Positions 20,194 to 29,420 of a stretch of 45,515 bases of DNA are shown piece by piece; position 1 is the stretch's first letter; each line of letters begins with the position of its first letter. The stretch is from an uncultured Oscillospiraceae bacterium (GTDB taxonomy: Bacteria; Bacillota; Clostridia; Oscillospirales; Ruminococcaceae): NCBI GenBank assembly GCA_934539585.1, contig CAKTCT010000020.1, forward strand, positions 1-45,515, read 5' to 3'. The notes beneath the pieces were generated by a model. It did not search any database and was not told the origin of the DNA. It was given only the letters and a program-made list of their open reading frames with translations. A program made the translations under genes and the position numbers.

Positions 20194-21603
20194 TTAACTC
20201 TTGATCTCCCTGGAATACTGCAGCGGGGACTTCCCCATGATCCGGCGGAACACCTTGTTGAAGTGGCAGTAATCGCCGTACCCCACCTTCTCGCAGATTT
20301 CGCTGACGGAAAAGTCCGAGTTCCGGATCAGGGCGCAGGCCTGCTCGATGCGGAGGGTGCTGATATATTCCAGCATGGTGTGGCCGGTCTCCCGCTTGAA
20401 CACCTGGCAGAGGTAGCTCATGTTGACGAAAAACTGGTCGGCGATGGACTGGATGTTCAGCTCCTTCCAGAAGTTTTCGTTGAGGTAGGCCACAATGGCC
20501 CGGATGGTCTCGTTTTTCACCGCCCGCTCCTCCACCCGGATGCTTTTCTGGACCCCGGCGATGAACCGCAGGCACTGGCGGCAGAGCTCCCGGCACATTT
20601 CCCCGGCGTCCCGGAACCGCCGGACCAGGCTTTCGCAGCCGGAGACGTACCCGCCCTCGGCGTCCCCCTCCCGGGAGAGGAAGTAGCTCACGGCGTTGCA
20701 GCAGAGCAGCGCCTCCTCGATGCCGGTCTCCCCGGAGACGAACAATTCCTCCAGCCGCCGGAACAGGGGCTCCACCGCGGCGGCGTCCCGGTGGGACAGG
20801 GCCTTTTCCAGCTCCCCCAGGACCTCCCGGCAGGAGTTCCCCACCGGGCTGGCCGGGAAGTATCCCTGCCGTCCCGTGGTGAAGAAGGAGTAAGCGGCGC
20901 TCCGGGCGGCCCGCATGGCCCGGTTCAGCTCCTCCACGGTCCCGGCCAGGGCACCGCCGCCGATGCTCAGCCGCTTTTCCCCGGGGGAGCGGTTCCAGGC
21001 CGTCAGGGCGCTTTCCCCGGCCCGGCGGGAGCCCTCGGGGATCAGGATCAGCTGCTCCCGGGTCCCCGTCCGGACCACGTGGGCGGGGATGTCCCCCAAG
21101 GGCGGCTCCCCTCCCACAGCGGCCAGGACCCAGTAGGCCCCGGGCTCCGGGAAATAGCCGTCCAGGCGGTTTTTGCGGCTTTCGGGGTCGGCCAGGGCCT
21201 CCAGAAGCTCCGCCCCCGGGTCCCGGCGGTCCCGGAGGGACTTGGCCGCCCGGGAGACCGCCCGCTGGAGCTCCTCGTCCTGCAGTGGCTTCAGGCAGTA
21301 GGCCACTGCGCCGCACTCCATGGCGGCCCGGGCGTACTCGAACTCCGCGTGGCCGCTGACGATGACGAACCGGGTTTCCGGGAACCGGCTCCCGCAGGCC
21401 CGGAGCAGGTCGATGCCGGTCATTCCCGGCATGAGGATGTCGGTGACGACGATGTCCGGCCGCCGCTCCTCGATGAGCCGGAGGGCCTCCCGGCCGTTGC
21501 CGGCCACGGCCTCCACCGGGAACTGGTCCCGGACCTCCTCCAGGGCCGCCCGGATATTGGCCGCCACCAGGGGTTCGTCGTCTACGATCAAAACACGGTA
21601 CAC
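20194..21603 (-). CDS. Response regulator, REC plus AraC-type DNA-binding domain (YesN-like)
   Basis: A 469-residue regulator. Residues 1-120 form a receiver domain with the phosphorylated Asp55 in VVTDILMPGMTG; the middle (about 130-360) is a poorly conserved linker; residues about 370-469 are an AraC-type double helix-turn-helix, ending in the GYGDYCHFNKVFRR-type signature (GxxxxxxFxxxFrr). The kinase gene lies 13 bp upstream, so the two are co-transcribed. Its likely targets are the two copies of the shared operator, one before the GH123 gene and one before importer 2, each side of this operon. It belongs to the YesN group that controls CUT1 sugar importers. Confidence 0.94.
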   Translation of the reverse strand: MYRVLIVDDEPLVAANIRAALEEVRDQFPVEAVAGNGREALRLIEERRPDIVVTDILMPGMTGIDLLRACGSRFPETRFVIVSGHAEFEYARAAMECGAVAYCLKPLQDEELQRAVSRAAKSLRDRRDPGAELLEALADPESRKNRLDGYFPEPGAYWVLAAVGGEPPLGDIPAHVVRTGTREQLILIPEGSRRAGESALTAWNRSPGEKRLSIGGGALAGTVEELNRAMRAARSAAYSFFTTGRQGYFPASPVGNSCREVLGELEKALSHRDAAAVEPLFRRLEELFVSGETGIEEALLCCNAVSYFLSREGDAEGGYVSGCESLVRRFRDAGEMCRELCRQCLRFIAGVQKSIRVEERAVKNETIRAIVAYLNENFWKELNIQSIADQFFVNMSYLCQVFKRETGHTMLEYISTLRIEQACALIRNSDFSVSEICEKVGYGDYCHFNKVFRRIMGKSPLQYSREIKS

Positions 21604-21616
21604 AAAAACGTCCTCC

Positions 21617-23479
21617 TCAATTCATGTCAAAGGGCCCCTGGAAGGTCACGGTCTCCTTCCAGACGTTGCCGAATTCCTCCGCCCGCATCCGCAGCGTCAC
21701 CACGGTGCCCTGGCCGGGGCTGCTGTCAATGGCGACGCCGTACTCCTCGCCGTAGGTCAGGCGGATGCGGTTGTTGACGTTGACCACGCCGATCCCCGCC
21801 CGATAGCCTACGATGTCTTTTTCCTTGCTCAATTGGGCCCCGGAGAGCTTCTGCCGCATCCGTTCCAGCTTTTCCGGGTCCATGCCGCCGCCGTTGTCCC
21901 GGACCCGCAGGAGCAGGTCGCCGCCGGAGAGCCCGCTTTCCACCACCAGCCTGCCGTCCCGGTCCAGGACCTCCACCCCGTGGATGATGGCGTTTTCCAC
22001 CAGAGGCTGTAAAATCATCTTGGGGACGGAGATGTCCTTGGTCTCCTCGGGAATCTGATAGCACACGGAAAACCGCTGGCCGAAGCGGGTCTTCTGGATG
22101 CGGACGTACCGCTCCACCGCGTCCAGCTCGTCCCGGAGGGGCACCCGTTCCCCGGGCCGGATGCTGTAACGGAACAGAAGGGAAAGGTCGTTGGCCATGC
22201 TGCGGATCTCCGTTTCCCCGTGGAGGGCGGCCAGGCCCTTGATGGAGTCGAAGGTGTTGCAGAGGAAGTGGGGGTTGATCTGGCTCTGGAGGAAGCTCAG
22301 CTCCGCCTGCTTCCGCTCCAGCTCCGCCCCCAGGATGTCCTTGTCCTTGCGGATGACGGTCTGGGTCAGGTTCTGGATGGTGTCCAGCATCCGGTTGCAC
22401 TCCCCGGCCATTTCCCGGGCCTCCCGGCAGCCGTCCAGCTGGATGCGGCGGTTCAGTCTGGAGAAATCCCGGGAGGCCGCCACCCGGCCCATAAAGGCGC
22501 TGAGGCTCCGGATGGGGTTGATGACTCCCCGGACGGTCCAGTACACCGGGAAGGACAGCAGCACCACCGATGCCGCCAGGAGCACCAGGGCCAGGTCCCG
22601 GGCGCTGCCTGCCTGGGCCAGGACCTCCTTTTCCGAGACCAGGGCCACCAGCTTTCCGGCGAAAACGTCCACGTCCCGGACGTAGGCCATGTACCACTGG
22701 CCGTCGATTCTGGTCCGGAAGGAGGTTTCCTCCCGCTGGGACAGGTCCCGGATGGCGTCCTCGTCGGTCTCCTGGCCGCTGCGGGAGAAGATGCGGCCGC
22801 TTTTGTCCAGGACGAAAAGCTGGGTGGGGGTGGACTGCCGGAGGGCGGTCTCCGAAAGGCCGATGCCGTCGGGCTGGATCACCAGGGCCACCGCGCCGAT
22901 GTCGTAAAGGGACTGGTGGGGGTTGATGGAGTAGATGCGGGTGGCCACGATGACGCCCTCTTTGGGGTAGTTGCCGTTGCGGAAGTCGATGATCTCGGAG
23001 TAATGGTAGTTCTCCCGGAGCTCCAGGCTCTCCCGGATGCGGGGGTCGGTCTCCCGGAAGTTCCGGGTCAGGCCGTAGGTCTTGCCCTGGTGGTCCATGA
23101 CGATGATGTCGATGATGTCGTCGTGGAAGATCCGGGTGTTATGGAAAAAGGTGTTGACCTGGTTGGTCTGCTCGATCCAGCGGCTGGTGTTGTCCGGGTC
23201 CGCCGTGACGAAGTCCTGGATGGTCTCGCTGAAGGCGATGAAGCCCAGGAAGCGGTTGTAGGTGTCGCACTTGACGGCGATGCTCCGGCCCACCTCGTCC
23301 ACGTAGGCCGCCGCTTCTTTATAGCTGTTTTCCCGGAGAGAGCCGGCCATCCGCCCGTAAAAGATGAGGATCACCCCGCAGAGAAGGGCCGTCAGCATCC
23401 CGGCGATGGTGAGGAGCTGGGTCTTGATCCCCGCCCGCCGGTATCCGGCAAAGGGAATCCCGTCTGCTTTCCGTTTCAT
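21617..23479 (-). CDS. Sensor histidine kinase, YesM-like
   Basis: A 620-residue membrane kinase with a first membrane helix (about 20-40), an extracellular sensing domain of about 250 residues (dCache-like), a second membrane helix (about 295-318), HAMP, a His_kinase domain with phosphoacceptor His404 in QINPHFLCNT, and an HATPase domain with N (PLVENAIIHG), G1 (DNGGGM) and G2 (GIGVVNV) boxes. This is the YesM (LytS-type) class that senses extracellular sugars or the loaded binding protein. The ATG at 23479 follows AAGGCGG. It is transcribed away from importer 2 and shares the intergenic space with it. Confidence 0.94.
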   Translation of the reverse strand: MKRKADGIPFAGYRRAGIKTQLLTIAGMLTALLCGVILIFYGRMAGSLRENSYKEAAAYVDEVGRSIAVKCDTYNRFLGFIAFSETIQDFVTADPDNTSRWIEQTNQVNTFFHNTRIFHDDIIDIIVMDHQGKTYGLTRNFRETDPRIRESLELRENYHYSEIIDFRNGNYPKEGVIVATRIYSINPHQSLYDIGAVALVIQPDGIGLSETALRQSTPTQLFVLDKSGRIFSRSGQETDEDAIRDLSQREETSFRTRIDGQWYMAYVRDVDVFAGKLVALVSEKEVLAQAGSARDLALVLLAASVVLLSFPVYWTVRGVINPIRSLSAFMGRVAASRDFSRLNRRIQLDGCREAREMAGECNRMLDTIQNLTQTVIRKDKDILGAELERKQAELSFLQSQINPHFLCNTFDSIKGLAALHGETEIRSMANDLSLLFRYSIRPGERVPLRDELDAVERYVRIQKTRFGQRFSVCYQIPEETKDISVPKMILQPLVENAIIHGVEVLDRDGRLVVESGLSGGDLLLRVRDNGGGMDPEKLERMRQKLSGAQLSKEKDIVGYRAGIGVVNVNNRIRLTYGEEYGVAIDSSPGQGTVVTLRMRAEEFGNVWKETVTFQGPFDMN

Positions 23480-23543
23480 ACGCGCCGCCTTTCAAACATC
23501 CGTGGCAGAAGGTGAACTTTTTGGTAAAAATGTCAGCGTGTCC

Positions 23544-23552
23544 ATTATAACA
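23544..23552 (-). promoter_or_regulatory. Extended -10 promoter of the kinase/regulator operon
   Basis: On the minus strand TGT directly precedes TATAAT, 65-70 bp upstream of the kinase start. The -35 is weak. This is consistent with constitutive low expression of the sensor pair. Confidence 0.65.
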
Positions 23553-23600
23553 CAGCCTTCCCCGAATTTCCAGCCGAAAATTTCCCGGGAAGCGGAAAAC

Positions 23601-23638
23601 TAAAAAAACGACAACCAAATGCTAAAGAATCAAAATGG
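23601..23638 (+). promoter_or_regulatory. Putative YesN-type operator, importer 2 copy
   Basis: The same block pattern as at 20048-20085 (TAAAAA, GACAACCAAA, CTAAA, AATGG with equal internal spacing), here on the plus strand between the divergent kinase and importer genes. It ends 20 nt before TATAAT at 23659. Confidence 0.65.
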
Positions 23639-23658
23639 CAAAAAACTTCCGGGGCTTT

Positions 23659-23664
23659 TATAAT
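23659..23664 (+). promoter_or_regulatory. -10 box of the importer 2 promoter
   Basis: A perfect TATAAT with only a poor -35 candidate (TGGCAA) 17 bp upstream, overlapping the end of the shared operator. The layout suggests activator dependence. Confidence 0.65.
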
Positions 23665-23733
23665 AATATTGTGCAAAAGAACAGCGCACATTGTTTCGCG
23701 GTTTTCCGGCCGCAGGAAAGGAAGGATCCCCAC

Positions 23734-24684
23734 ATGCAGAATGCGTTGACCGCATCCAGCGGAAAATCCGCCAAAACTCTGGGCTATCGGTTCCGGCAGG
23801 CCCTCTCCCGGTACAAATTTCTTTATCTGATGCTGCTGCCGGGGCTTGCTTTTTTCCTCGTTTTCAGTTATATTCCCATGTATGGCGTCACCATCGCCTT
23901 CCGGGAGTTCAGCTACCGCAATCCCTTCGGCGGGGACTGGGTGGGACTCAAGTACTTCAAGGAAATGATGCGGGACACCCAGTTCTGGGTCTCCTTCAAG
24001 AACACCCTGCAGATCAGCCTGGGGCGGCTCATCTTCGAGTTCCCGGCCCCCATCATCCTGGCCCTGCTCCTGAACGAAATGCGGGGAGCCCGGCTGAAAC
24101 GGGTCTACCAGACGGTGTTCACCTTCCCCCACTTCCTGTCCTGGGTGGTGGGCGCGGGCATCGTGGTGAACCTCATCGCGGAGTCCGGGGCCATGAACCA
24201 GATTCTCGGCGCCGCGGGACTGCCCAAGCTGTCCATCCTCACCAACCCCTCGGCCTTCCGGCCCATGCTCTACATCAGCAACCTGTGGAAGGAAGCGGGG
24301 TGGAGCGCCATCATCTACCTGGCGGCCATCACCTCCATCAACCCGGAGCTTTACGAAGCGGCCTATGTGGACGGCGCGGGGCGGTTCCAGCGGATGTTCC
24401 ACATCACCCTCCCCTCCATCCGGGGGACCATCGGCGTGCTGCTGATCCTGGCCATCGCCAACATCGCCAACGCCGGATTCGACCAGATCTTCAACCTCTA
24501 TAATGCCCTGGTCTACGACGTGGCGGACATCCTGGACACCTACATCTACCGCCGGACCTTTGTTTCCGGCCTGAGCTTCAGCTCCTCGGCGGCCCAGGGC
24601 ATTTTCAAATCCGTCATCAACCTGATCCTTCTGGTCACGGCCAACACCCTCACCAAGAAGATCAGCGGCCAGGGAATTTACTGA
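23734..24684 (+). CDS. CUT1 ABC permease, LplB/YteP type (importer 2)
   Basis: A 316-residue permease with six predicted membrane helices, the LplB-like N-terminus (LYLMLLPGLAFFLVFSYIPMYG) and the EAA loop LYEAAYVDGAGRFQRMF. The ATG at 23734 is preferred because AAGGAAGG precedes it; the frame is open 33 codons further up but would include the promoter. It is the first gene of the operon that continues with the second permease, the binding protein and a GH20-like enzyme. Transcription diverges from the YesM/YesN-type pair, which probably controls it. Confidence 0.93.
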   Translation: MQNALTASSGKSAKTLGYRFRQALSRYKFLYLMLLPGLAFFLVFSYIPMYGVTIAFREFSYRNPFGGDWVGLKYFKEMMRDTQFWVSFKNTLQISLGRLIFEFPAPIILALLLNEMRGARLKRVYQTVFTFPHFLSWVVGAGIVVNLIAESGAMNQILGAAGLPKLSILTNPSAFRPMLYISNLWKEAGWSAIIYLAAITSINPELYEAAYVDGAGRFQRMFHITLPSIRGTIGVLLILAIANIANAGFDQIFNLYNALVYDVADILDTYIYRRTFVSGLSFSSSAAQGIFKSVINLILLVTANTLTKKISGQGIY

Positions 24685-24701
24685 GAAAGGAGGCCCCCGC
24701 C

Positions 24702-25577
24702 ATGCAGGAAAAAAAGCGTACCCCCTTCGATTACATCAACGGCGTCTTTCTGCTGCTCTTGGCCATTGTCACGGCGTTCCCGCTGTACTATGTGCTCATT
24801 GTCTCCGTGGGCTCCTATAAGGACATCGTCACCTCCAGCATGTACCTGTTCCCCACCTCCATCGACCTGACGGCCTACCAGTCCATCTTTGAGGCCCGGC
24901 GGATCGGCTCGTCCTTCCTCATTTCCCTGTTCGTCACCGTAGCGGGCACGGGGCTGGGGATGATCGTCTCCGTGGCCATGGCCTACTCCCTTTCCAAGAG
25001 CCATGTGCCGGGGATGAAGCTGGCCTTCGGCGTGGTGCTGCTGACCATGTTCTTCAGCGGCGGCATGATCCCCTACTACCTGACCATCAAGAGCCTGGGC
25101 CTCATCGACAAGGTGGCCGTGATGATCCTCCCCACCTGCGTCAGCGTCTTCAACGTCATCGTGCTGAAGAACAACTTCGCCCAGGTGCCCCCCTCCCTGG
25201 AGGAATCCGCCCGGATCGACGGCGCCAACGACATGACCATCCTGTTCCGCATCGTGCTGCCCACCTGCAAGCCCATTCTGGCCACCATCGTCCTGTTCTA
25301 CGCCGTGGAGCGCTGGAACGAGTGGTGGCACGCCATGCTCTTCATCACCACCCCCACCAAGCAGCCCTTGCAGATCGTCCTGCGGGAGGTCCTTTTCAAC
25401 TTCGACCAGATGCGCAGCACCATCGGCGCGTCCCTGGCCCAGAACACCAAGCCCGTCTACAACCGTTCCGTCCAGATGGCGACGGTGACGGTGGCCACTC
25501 TTCCCATTCTCTGTGTCTACCCCTTTTTGCAGAAGTACTTTACCAAGGGCCTTATGATCGGCGCGGTAAAGGAATGA
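24702..25577 (+). CDS. CUT1 ABC permease, LplC/YtcP type (importer 2)
   Basis: A 291-residue permease with six membrane segments, EAA loop SLEESARIDGANDMTILF and the family C-terminus FTKGLMIGAVKE. It begins 17 bp after the first permease, behind AAAGGAGG. Together with the gene before it, it forms the membrane channel of importer 2; the ATP-hydrolysing subunit is not encoded in the window. Confidence 0.94.
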   Translation: MQEKKRTPFDYINGVFLLLLAIVTAFPLYYVLIVSVGSYKDIVTSSMYLFPTSIDLTAYQSIFEARRIGSSFLISLFVTVAGTGLGMIVSVAMAYSLSKSHVPGMKLAFGVVLLTMFFSGGMIPYYLTIKSLGLIDKVAVMILPTCVSVFNVIVLKNNFAQVPPSLEESARIDGANDMTILFRIVLPTCKPILATIVLFYAVERWNEWWHAMLFITTPTKQPLQIVLREVLFNFDQMRSTIGASLAQNTKPVYNRSVQMATVTVATLPILCVYPFLQKYFTKGLMIGAVKE

Positions 25578-25651
25578 TTCGGAACTTACGGCCCGGCCGT
25601 TTGTATTAGGAAACTCGATTTCAAAAAACAATGAACAAGGAGGAATTTCCC

Positions 25652-27280
25652 GTGAAGAAACTCAGTAAATTGCTCTGTACCGCCCTGGCAGCCGCCATGC
25701 TGGCCACTGCCGTCACCGGCTGCGGCGACGGTTCCAATCCCTCGTCCGGCACGCCTGCGTCCACCGGCGGTTCTTCCGCCAGCACCGGCGGGGAGGAGAA
25801 CCCCTACGCCGAGCATATGGAGATCACCATCGGCTCCTGGGACCTGGACTACGACGTGGACCCCAACGTGACCGATCCCCTGTACCAGAGCATCCTGGAC
25901 AAGTTCAACATCTCCATCAAGACCATGAACACCACCTGGGACGACTACATCCAGAAGATCCAGACCTGGGCCGCCGGCGGTTCCACCCTCCCGGACCTGT
26001 TCTCCATCGACGCCGTGGGACAGCCCTTCTACACCACCTGGGTCAAGGAAGGCATCGTCAAGGAAATTCCCGACGACCTCTCCGCCTACCCCAACCTGAA
26101 AGCCATCATGGACCTGGCCGACACCACCGCCTACAAGGACCCCGACGGCCACTATTACTGCATCCCCAAGCCCAACTACGCCGACAACGTCCTCTGGGCC
26201 CTGGAAAAAGGCGTGTACGTCCGGAAGGACTGGCTGGAAGCCTGCGGCATCACCGCCGACCCCCAGAACATGGATGAACTTATCAAAAATATCCAGACCG
26301 TCATGGAGAAAAACCCCGAAGGCGCGGCCAACCTGGTGGGCATCACCGCCCAGAACAAGGCCCACTTCTTCAGCCTCATGCTCAACTACGCCCCCGAGGT
26401 GGCCAGCGGCATGAACTACTGGGTCAAGGACGCCGAAAACAAGTGGACCCCCGGCATCTTCACCGACCGCACCAAGACCGGTCTGCTGGAAATGAACAAG
26501 CTCTACACCTCCGGCGTCATGGATAAGGACATTCCCATCCTCAAGGACACCGAGGCCATGGATAAGTTCTGCGCCGGCAAGGCCGTGGCCCTCTGCGCCG
26601 CCCCCAACCTGACCACCGCCGTTATGGAGAACTTCGCCAAAATCTTCCCCGACAAGGATTTCACCCAGTGCGTGGCCTACCTGAAGCCCTGGAAGGCGGA
26701 AAACGGCAAGACCTACCGGTTCTCCACCCTGACCCACTGGGCCGAGACCTACATCAGCGGCAACTGCGACGACGCCAAGCGGGACCGCATCCTGGCCTTC
26801 TATGACTACATGCTGGGCGACGGCCTCACCGCCATGCGCTACGGCGAAGAAGGCGTGGACTACAAAATGGACGGCGACAACATCGTCATCACCCGGGAAA
26901 AGGACGCCGACGGCAACTTCGTCTCTGTTCACGAGCTCCATCCCCAGCTGACCAACCTGAAAACCGTCTTCACCTGGGACGGTGACTTCGCCCTGGTGGA
27001 CCCCTCCGGCAACCAGACCGCCCTGGGCATGGAACGGGACTACGCCGACTGGCTCCGGGCCAACACCGACATCGTGGAGACCAACTTCCAGCTGACCTAC
27101 ATGACCTACGAGAACCAGGACAAGACCATCTCCGACCCCTCTGACGAGATGATCAAGGTGGTCATGAGCGACGACGCCGAGGGCGCCTACGAATCCATGA
27201 TCGCCACCCTGAAGGCCAACGGCTACGACGACGCCATCCAGAGCTTCAACGACGCCGCCAAGGCTATGGGCATCGAATAA
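25652..27280 (+). CDS. Sugar ABC transporter solute-binding lipoprotein (importer 2)
   Basis: A 542-residue family 1-like extracellular binding protein with signal peptide and lipobox (TAVTGC, Cys24), then a Ser/Gly/Thr linker. The start is a GTG at 25652, eight bases after AAGGAGG; the ATG at 25631 lies upstream of that ribosome binding site and is not the start. It is the third gene of the importer 2 operon, and a strong hairpin after it probably reduces read-through into the GH20-like gene, keeping binding protein in excess. Confidence 0.92.
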   Translation: MKKLSKLLCTALAAAMLATAVTGCGDGSNPSSGTPASTGGSSASTGGEENPYAEHMEITIGSWDLDYDVDPNVTDPLYQSILDKFNISIKTMNTTWDDYIQKIQTWAAGGSTLPDLFSIDAVGQPFYTTWVKEGIVKEIPDDLSAYPNLKAIMDLADTTAYKDPDGHYYCIPKPNYADNVLWALEKGVYVRKDWLEACGITADPQNMDELIKNIQTVMEKNPEGAANLVGITAQNKAHFFSLMLNYAPEVASGMNYWVKDAENKWTPGIFTDRTKTGLLEMNKLYTSGVMDKDIPILKDTEAMDKFCAGKAVALCAAPNLTTAVMENFAKIFPDKDFTQCVAYLKPWKAENGKTYRFSTLTHWAETYISGNCDDAKRDRILAFYDYMLGDGLTAMRYGEEGVDYKMDGDNIVITREKDADGNFVSVHELHPQLTNLKTVFTWDGDFALVDPSGNQTALGMERDYADWLRANTDIVETNFQLTYMTYENQDKTISDPSDEMIKVVMSDDAEGAYESMIATLKANGYDDAIQSFNDAAKAMGIE

Positions 27281-27294
27281 GCCTTCGTTTTCCG

Positions 27295-27330
27295 AAACAG
27301 GGAAGCCTTTTTCCGGGGCTTCCCTGTTTT
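27295..27330 (+). terminator. Terminator/attenuator after the importer 2 binding protein
   Basis: A perfect 13-bp stem (AAACAGGGAAGCC with GGCTTCCCTGTTT) and 9-nt loop, with a short T run. It may be partial, since the GH20-like gene follows on the same strand. Confidence 0.8.
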
Positions 27331-27471
27331 CTGCAAAAAATTGCGGTTTTTCGGGACCCTTGCAGGATTTTACGGAAATTTCCGCCGATTTTTCCCAAAG
27401 AAACGCCTGCTGTTTTCTCCCCGGATCTGCCAGAATGAGGGGTTCCCATACCCCCGAAAGGAGACCTTGCC

Positions 27472-29406
27472 ATGACCATGATGTCCTCCATGAACAATTT
27501 CAGCCGCCTGACCGAAGGCAAATTCCTCTCCCCGGACTGCGCCGTGGAAAACCCGGTCCTCCGGGAGGTGATCCGGAAAATCCCCACCAGTGAGGGCGGC
27601 TGGAAGCATCTGCGCTTCACCTCCGCCTGCTCCCCGGAGGAACGGGAGCGGTTATGCTCCCTGGGCGTGACCCCCTCCCAGCTGGAAACCGAGGATTCCT
27701 ACGCCATTTTTGGGGAAGGGGACGTTCTCACCGTTTGCAGCGCCAATTTCCGGGGGCAGCTTTACGGCGCGTACACCCTTCTCCAGCTGTCCTATGACCA
27801 CGACGGGAAAATCCCCGGCGGCGTGATCTTCAACCTTCCCCAGTGCTCCTTCCGGGGGCTCAAGGTGTACCTTCCCGCCCCGGGCGCCCTGGAGGAATTC
27901 TACCGCGTCGTGGATTTCCTCCTCTACTACCGCTGCAACACCATCATCATCGAGGTAGGCGGGGCCATGGAGTACCGCCGCCACCCGGAAATCAACGAAA
28001 GCTGGCTGGAATACTGCCAGGAAATGGGCCGCTACCCGGAACGGGCCCGGGAGGTCCAGGGATTGTTCGGCTGGGCCAAGAACTCCATCCACTTTGAAAA
28101 CGGCGGCGGCCGCTTCCTTTCCCAGGACGCCGTCCGGGAGCTGGTCCGGTACTGCAGGGACCGGGGCATGGAGGTCATCCCCGAGGTCCCCAGCCTGAGC
28201 CACGCGGACTACCTATTAAATGCCCACCAGGAGCTGGCCGAGCGGCCCTACGACCCCTTCCCCGACGTCTACTGCCCCTCCAATCCGGAGAGCTACCGGC
28301 TGCTTTTCGACGTTCTGGACGAGGTCCTGGAGGTATTCCAGCCCGGGACCGTCCATATCGGCCACGATGAGTGCTACTCCCTGGGCCTCTGCGACCGGTG
28401 CAGGGACAAGGACCCGGCGGAGCTTTACGCCGGGGACATCACCAGAATCCACGACTACCTGGCGGCCCGGGGCGTCCGCACCATGTTCTGGTCGGAGAAG
28501 GTCCTGAACGCCGTGACCAGAAGCGGCCAGCCCTTCGGCGGCGCAGAACAGACCTGGAGCTGCTCCCGGAACACTACCTGTCATATTGCCGCCACCTACT
28601 CCGCCATTGACAAAATTCCCCGGGACTGCCGGGCCCACAACTGGTACTGGGGCGTGGTGGAGTGGGGCGACCGGGAGTTCCACCAGCGGGGCATCCCCAT
28701 GACCTTCGGCAACTGGAGCCCCATGACCATCCACCACTGGCAGGACCGGGTGGACGCCGGGGCCCAGGGCGGCGCGCCCTCCCACTGGACCACCCTGTCC
28801 GAGGAGACCTTGCAGTACGACGGTGTTTTTGCGGAGATCGTTTTCGGGGCCCACCTCCAATGGATTCCCGGCTACACCCCGGACCAATATGCCGATTTGT
28901 TGGAGGAAACCGCCCGGGAGCTTTTCCTTTACAAGAACCGGGAAGTCCTCAAAAAGCCCCACTTCTCCATTACCCACCGGACCACCCTGGACCGACCCTG
29001 GAAGTACCTTACCAGCGCCCCCCTGCTCCGGGAGCAGAACACCATCGGGAAATATGTGGTGGAATATCAGAGCGGCCGCACCCTGGAGATTCCCCTGATT
29101 TACGGTCGGAACATCGGCAGCCCCTTCCGCAGCTGGCAGCTCCAGGAGGACCCGGACTGGGACTGCTACCGCTGTGACTGCGCCCTTTGCTCCCTGACCC
29201 TGACCACCCTTCCCATCCGGCAGGAGAACGGCGAGACCCACTACCGCATGGTGGTGGAGAACCCCTTCCCCGGGGACCCGGTGGCTGGCGTTCGTATCGT
29301 GAAGACCGCCGACGATCCCGGGGAGATCCTGCTTACGGCCTTTGAGGCGGTGGATCGGGGCCCGGAGTTTGACCAAGCCACGGTCTCCATGCCGCAGCAC
29401 TATTAA
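27472..29406 (+). CDS. GH20-like beta-N-acetylhexosaminidase
   Basis: A 644-residue cytoplasmic glycosidase without signal peptide. The N-terminal GH20b-like alpha/beta domain (about 1-130) leads into a barrel with the GH20 catalytic pair Asp299-Glu300 in HIGHDECYS, followed by a CDRC motif. Glu protonates the leaving group while Asp holds the 2-acetamido group that acts as nucleophile. The start ATG at 27472 follows AAAGGAG. It ends the importer 2 operon and would hydrolyse the imported HexNAc oligosaccharides. It is a distant paralogue of the frameshifted enzyme at 7260-9108, sharing the fold and the catalytic pair but little else. The exact linkage is unknown. Confidence 0.85.
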   Translation: MTMMSSMNNFSRLTEGKFLSPDCAVENPVLREVIRKIPTSEGGWKHLRFTSACSPEERERLCSLGVTPSQLETEDSYAIFGEGDVLTVCSANFRGQLYGAYTLLQLSYDHDGKIPGGVIFNLPQCSFRGLKVYLPAPGALEEFYRVVDFLLYYRCNTIIIEVGGAMEYRRHPEINESWLEYCQEMGRYPERAREVQGLFGWAKNSIHFENGGGRFLSQDAVRELVRYCRDRGMEVIPEVPSLSHADYLLNAHQELAERPYDPFPDVYCPSNPESYRLLFDVLDEVLEVFQPGTVHIGHDECYSLGLCDRCRDKDPAELYAGDITRIHDYLAARGVRTMFWSEKVLNAVTRSGQPFGGAEQTWSCSRNTTCHIAATYSAIDKIPRDCRAHNWYWGVVEWGDREFHQRGIPMTFGNWSPMTIHHWQDRVDAGAQGGAPSHWTTLSEETLQYDGVFAEIVFGAHLQWIPGYTPDQYADLLEETARELFLYKNREVLKKPHFSITHRTTLDRPWKYLTSAPLLREQNTIGKYVVEYQSGRTLEIPLIYGRNIGSPFRSWQLQEDPDWDCYRCDCALCSLTLTTLPIRQENGETHYRMVVENPFPGDPVAGVRIVKTADDPGEILLTAFEAVDRGPEFDQATVSMPQHY

Positions 29407-29420
29407 ACATCGCACTGTCC

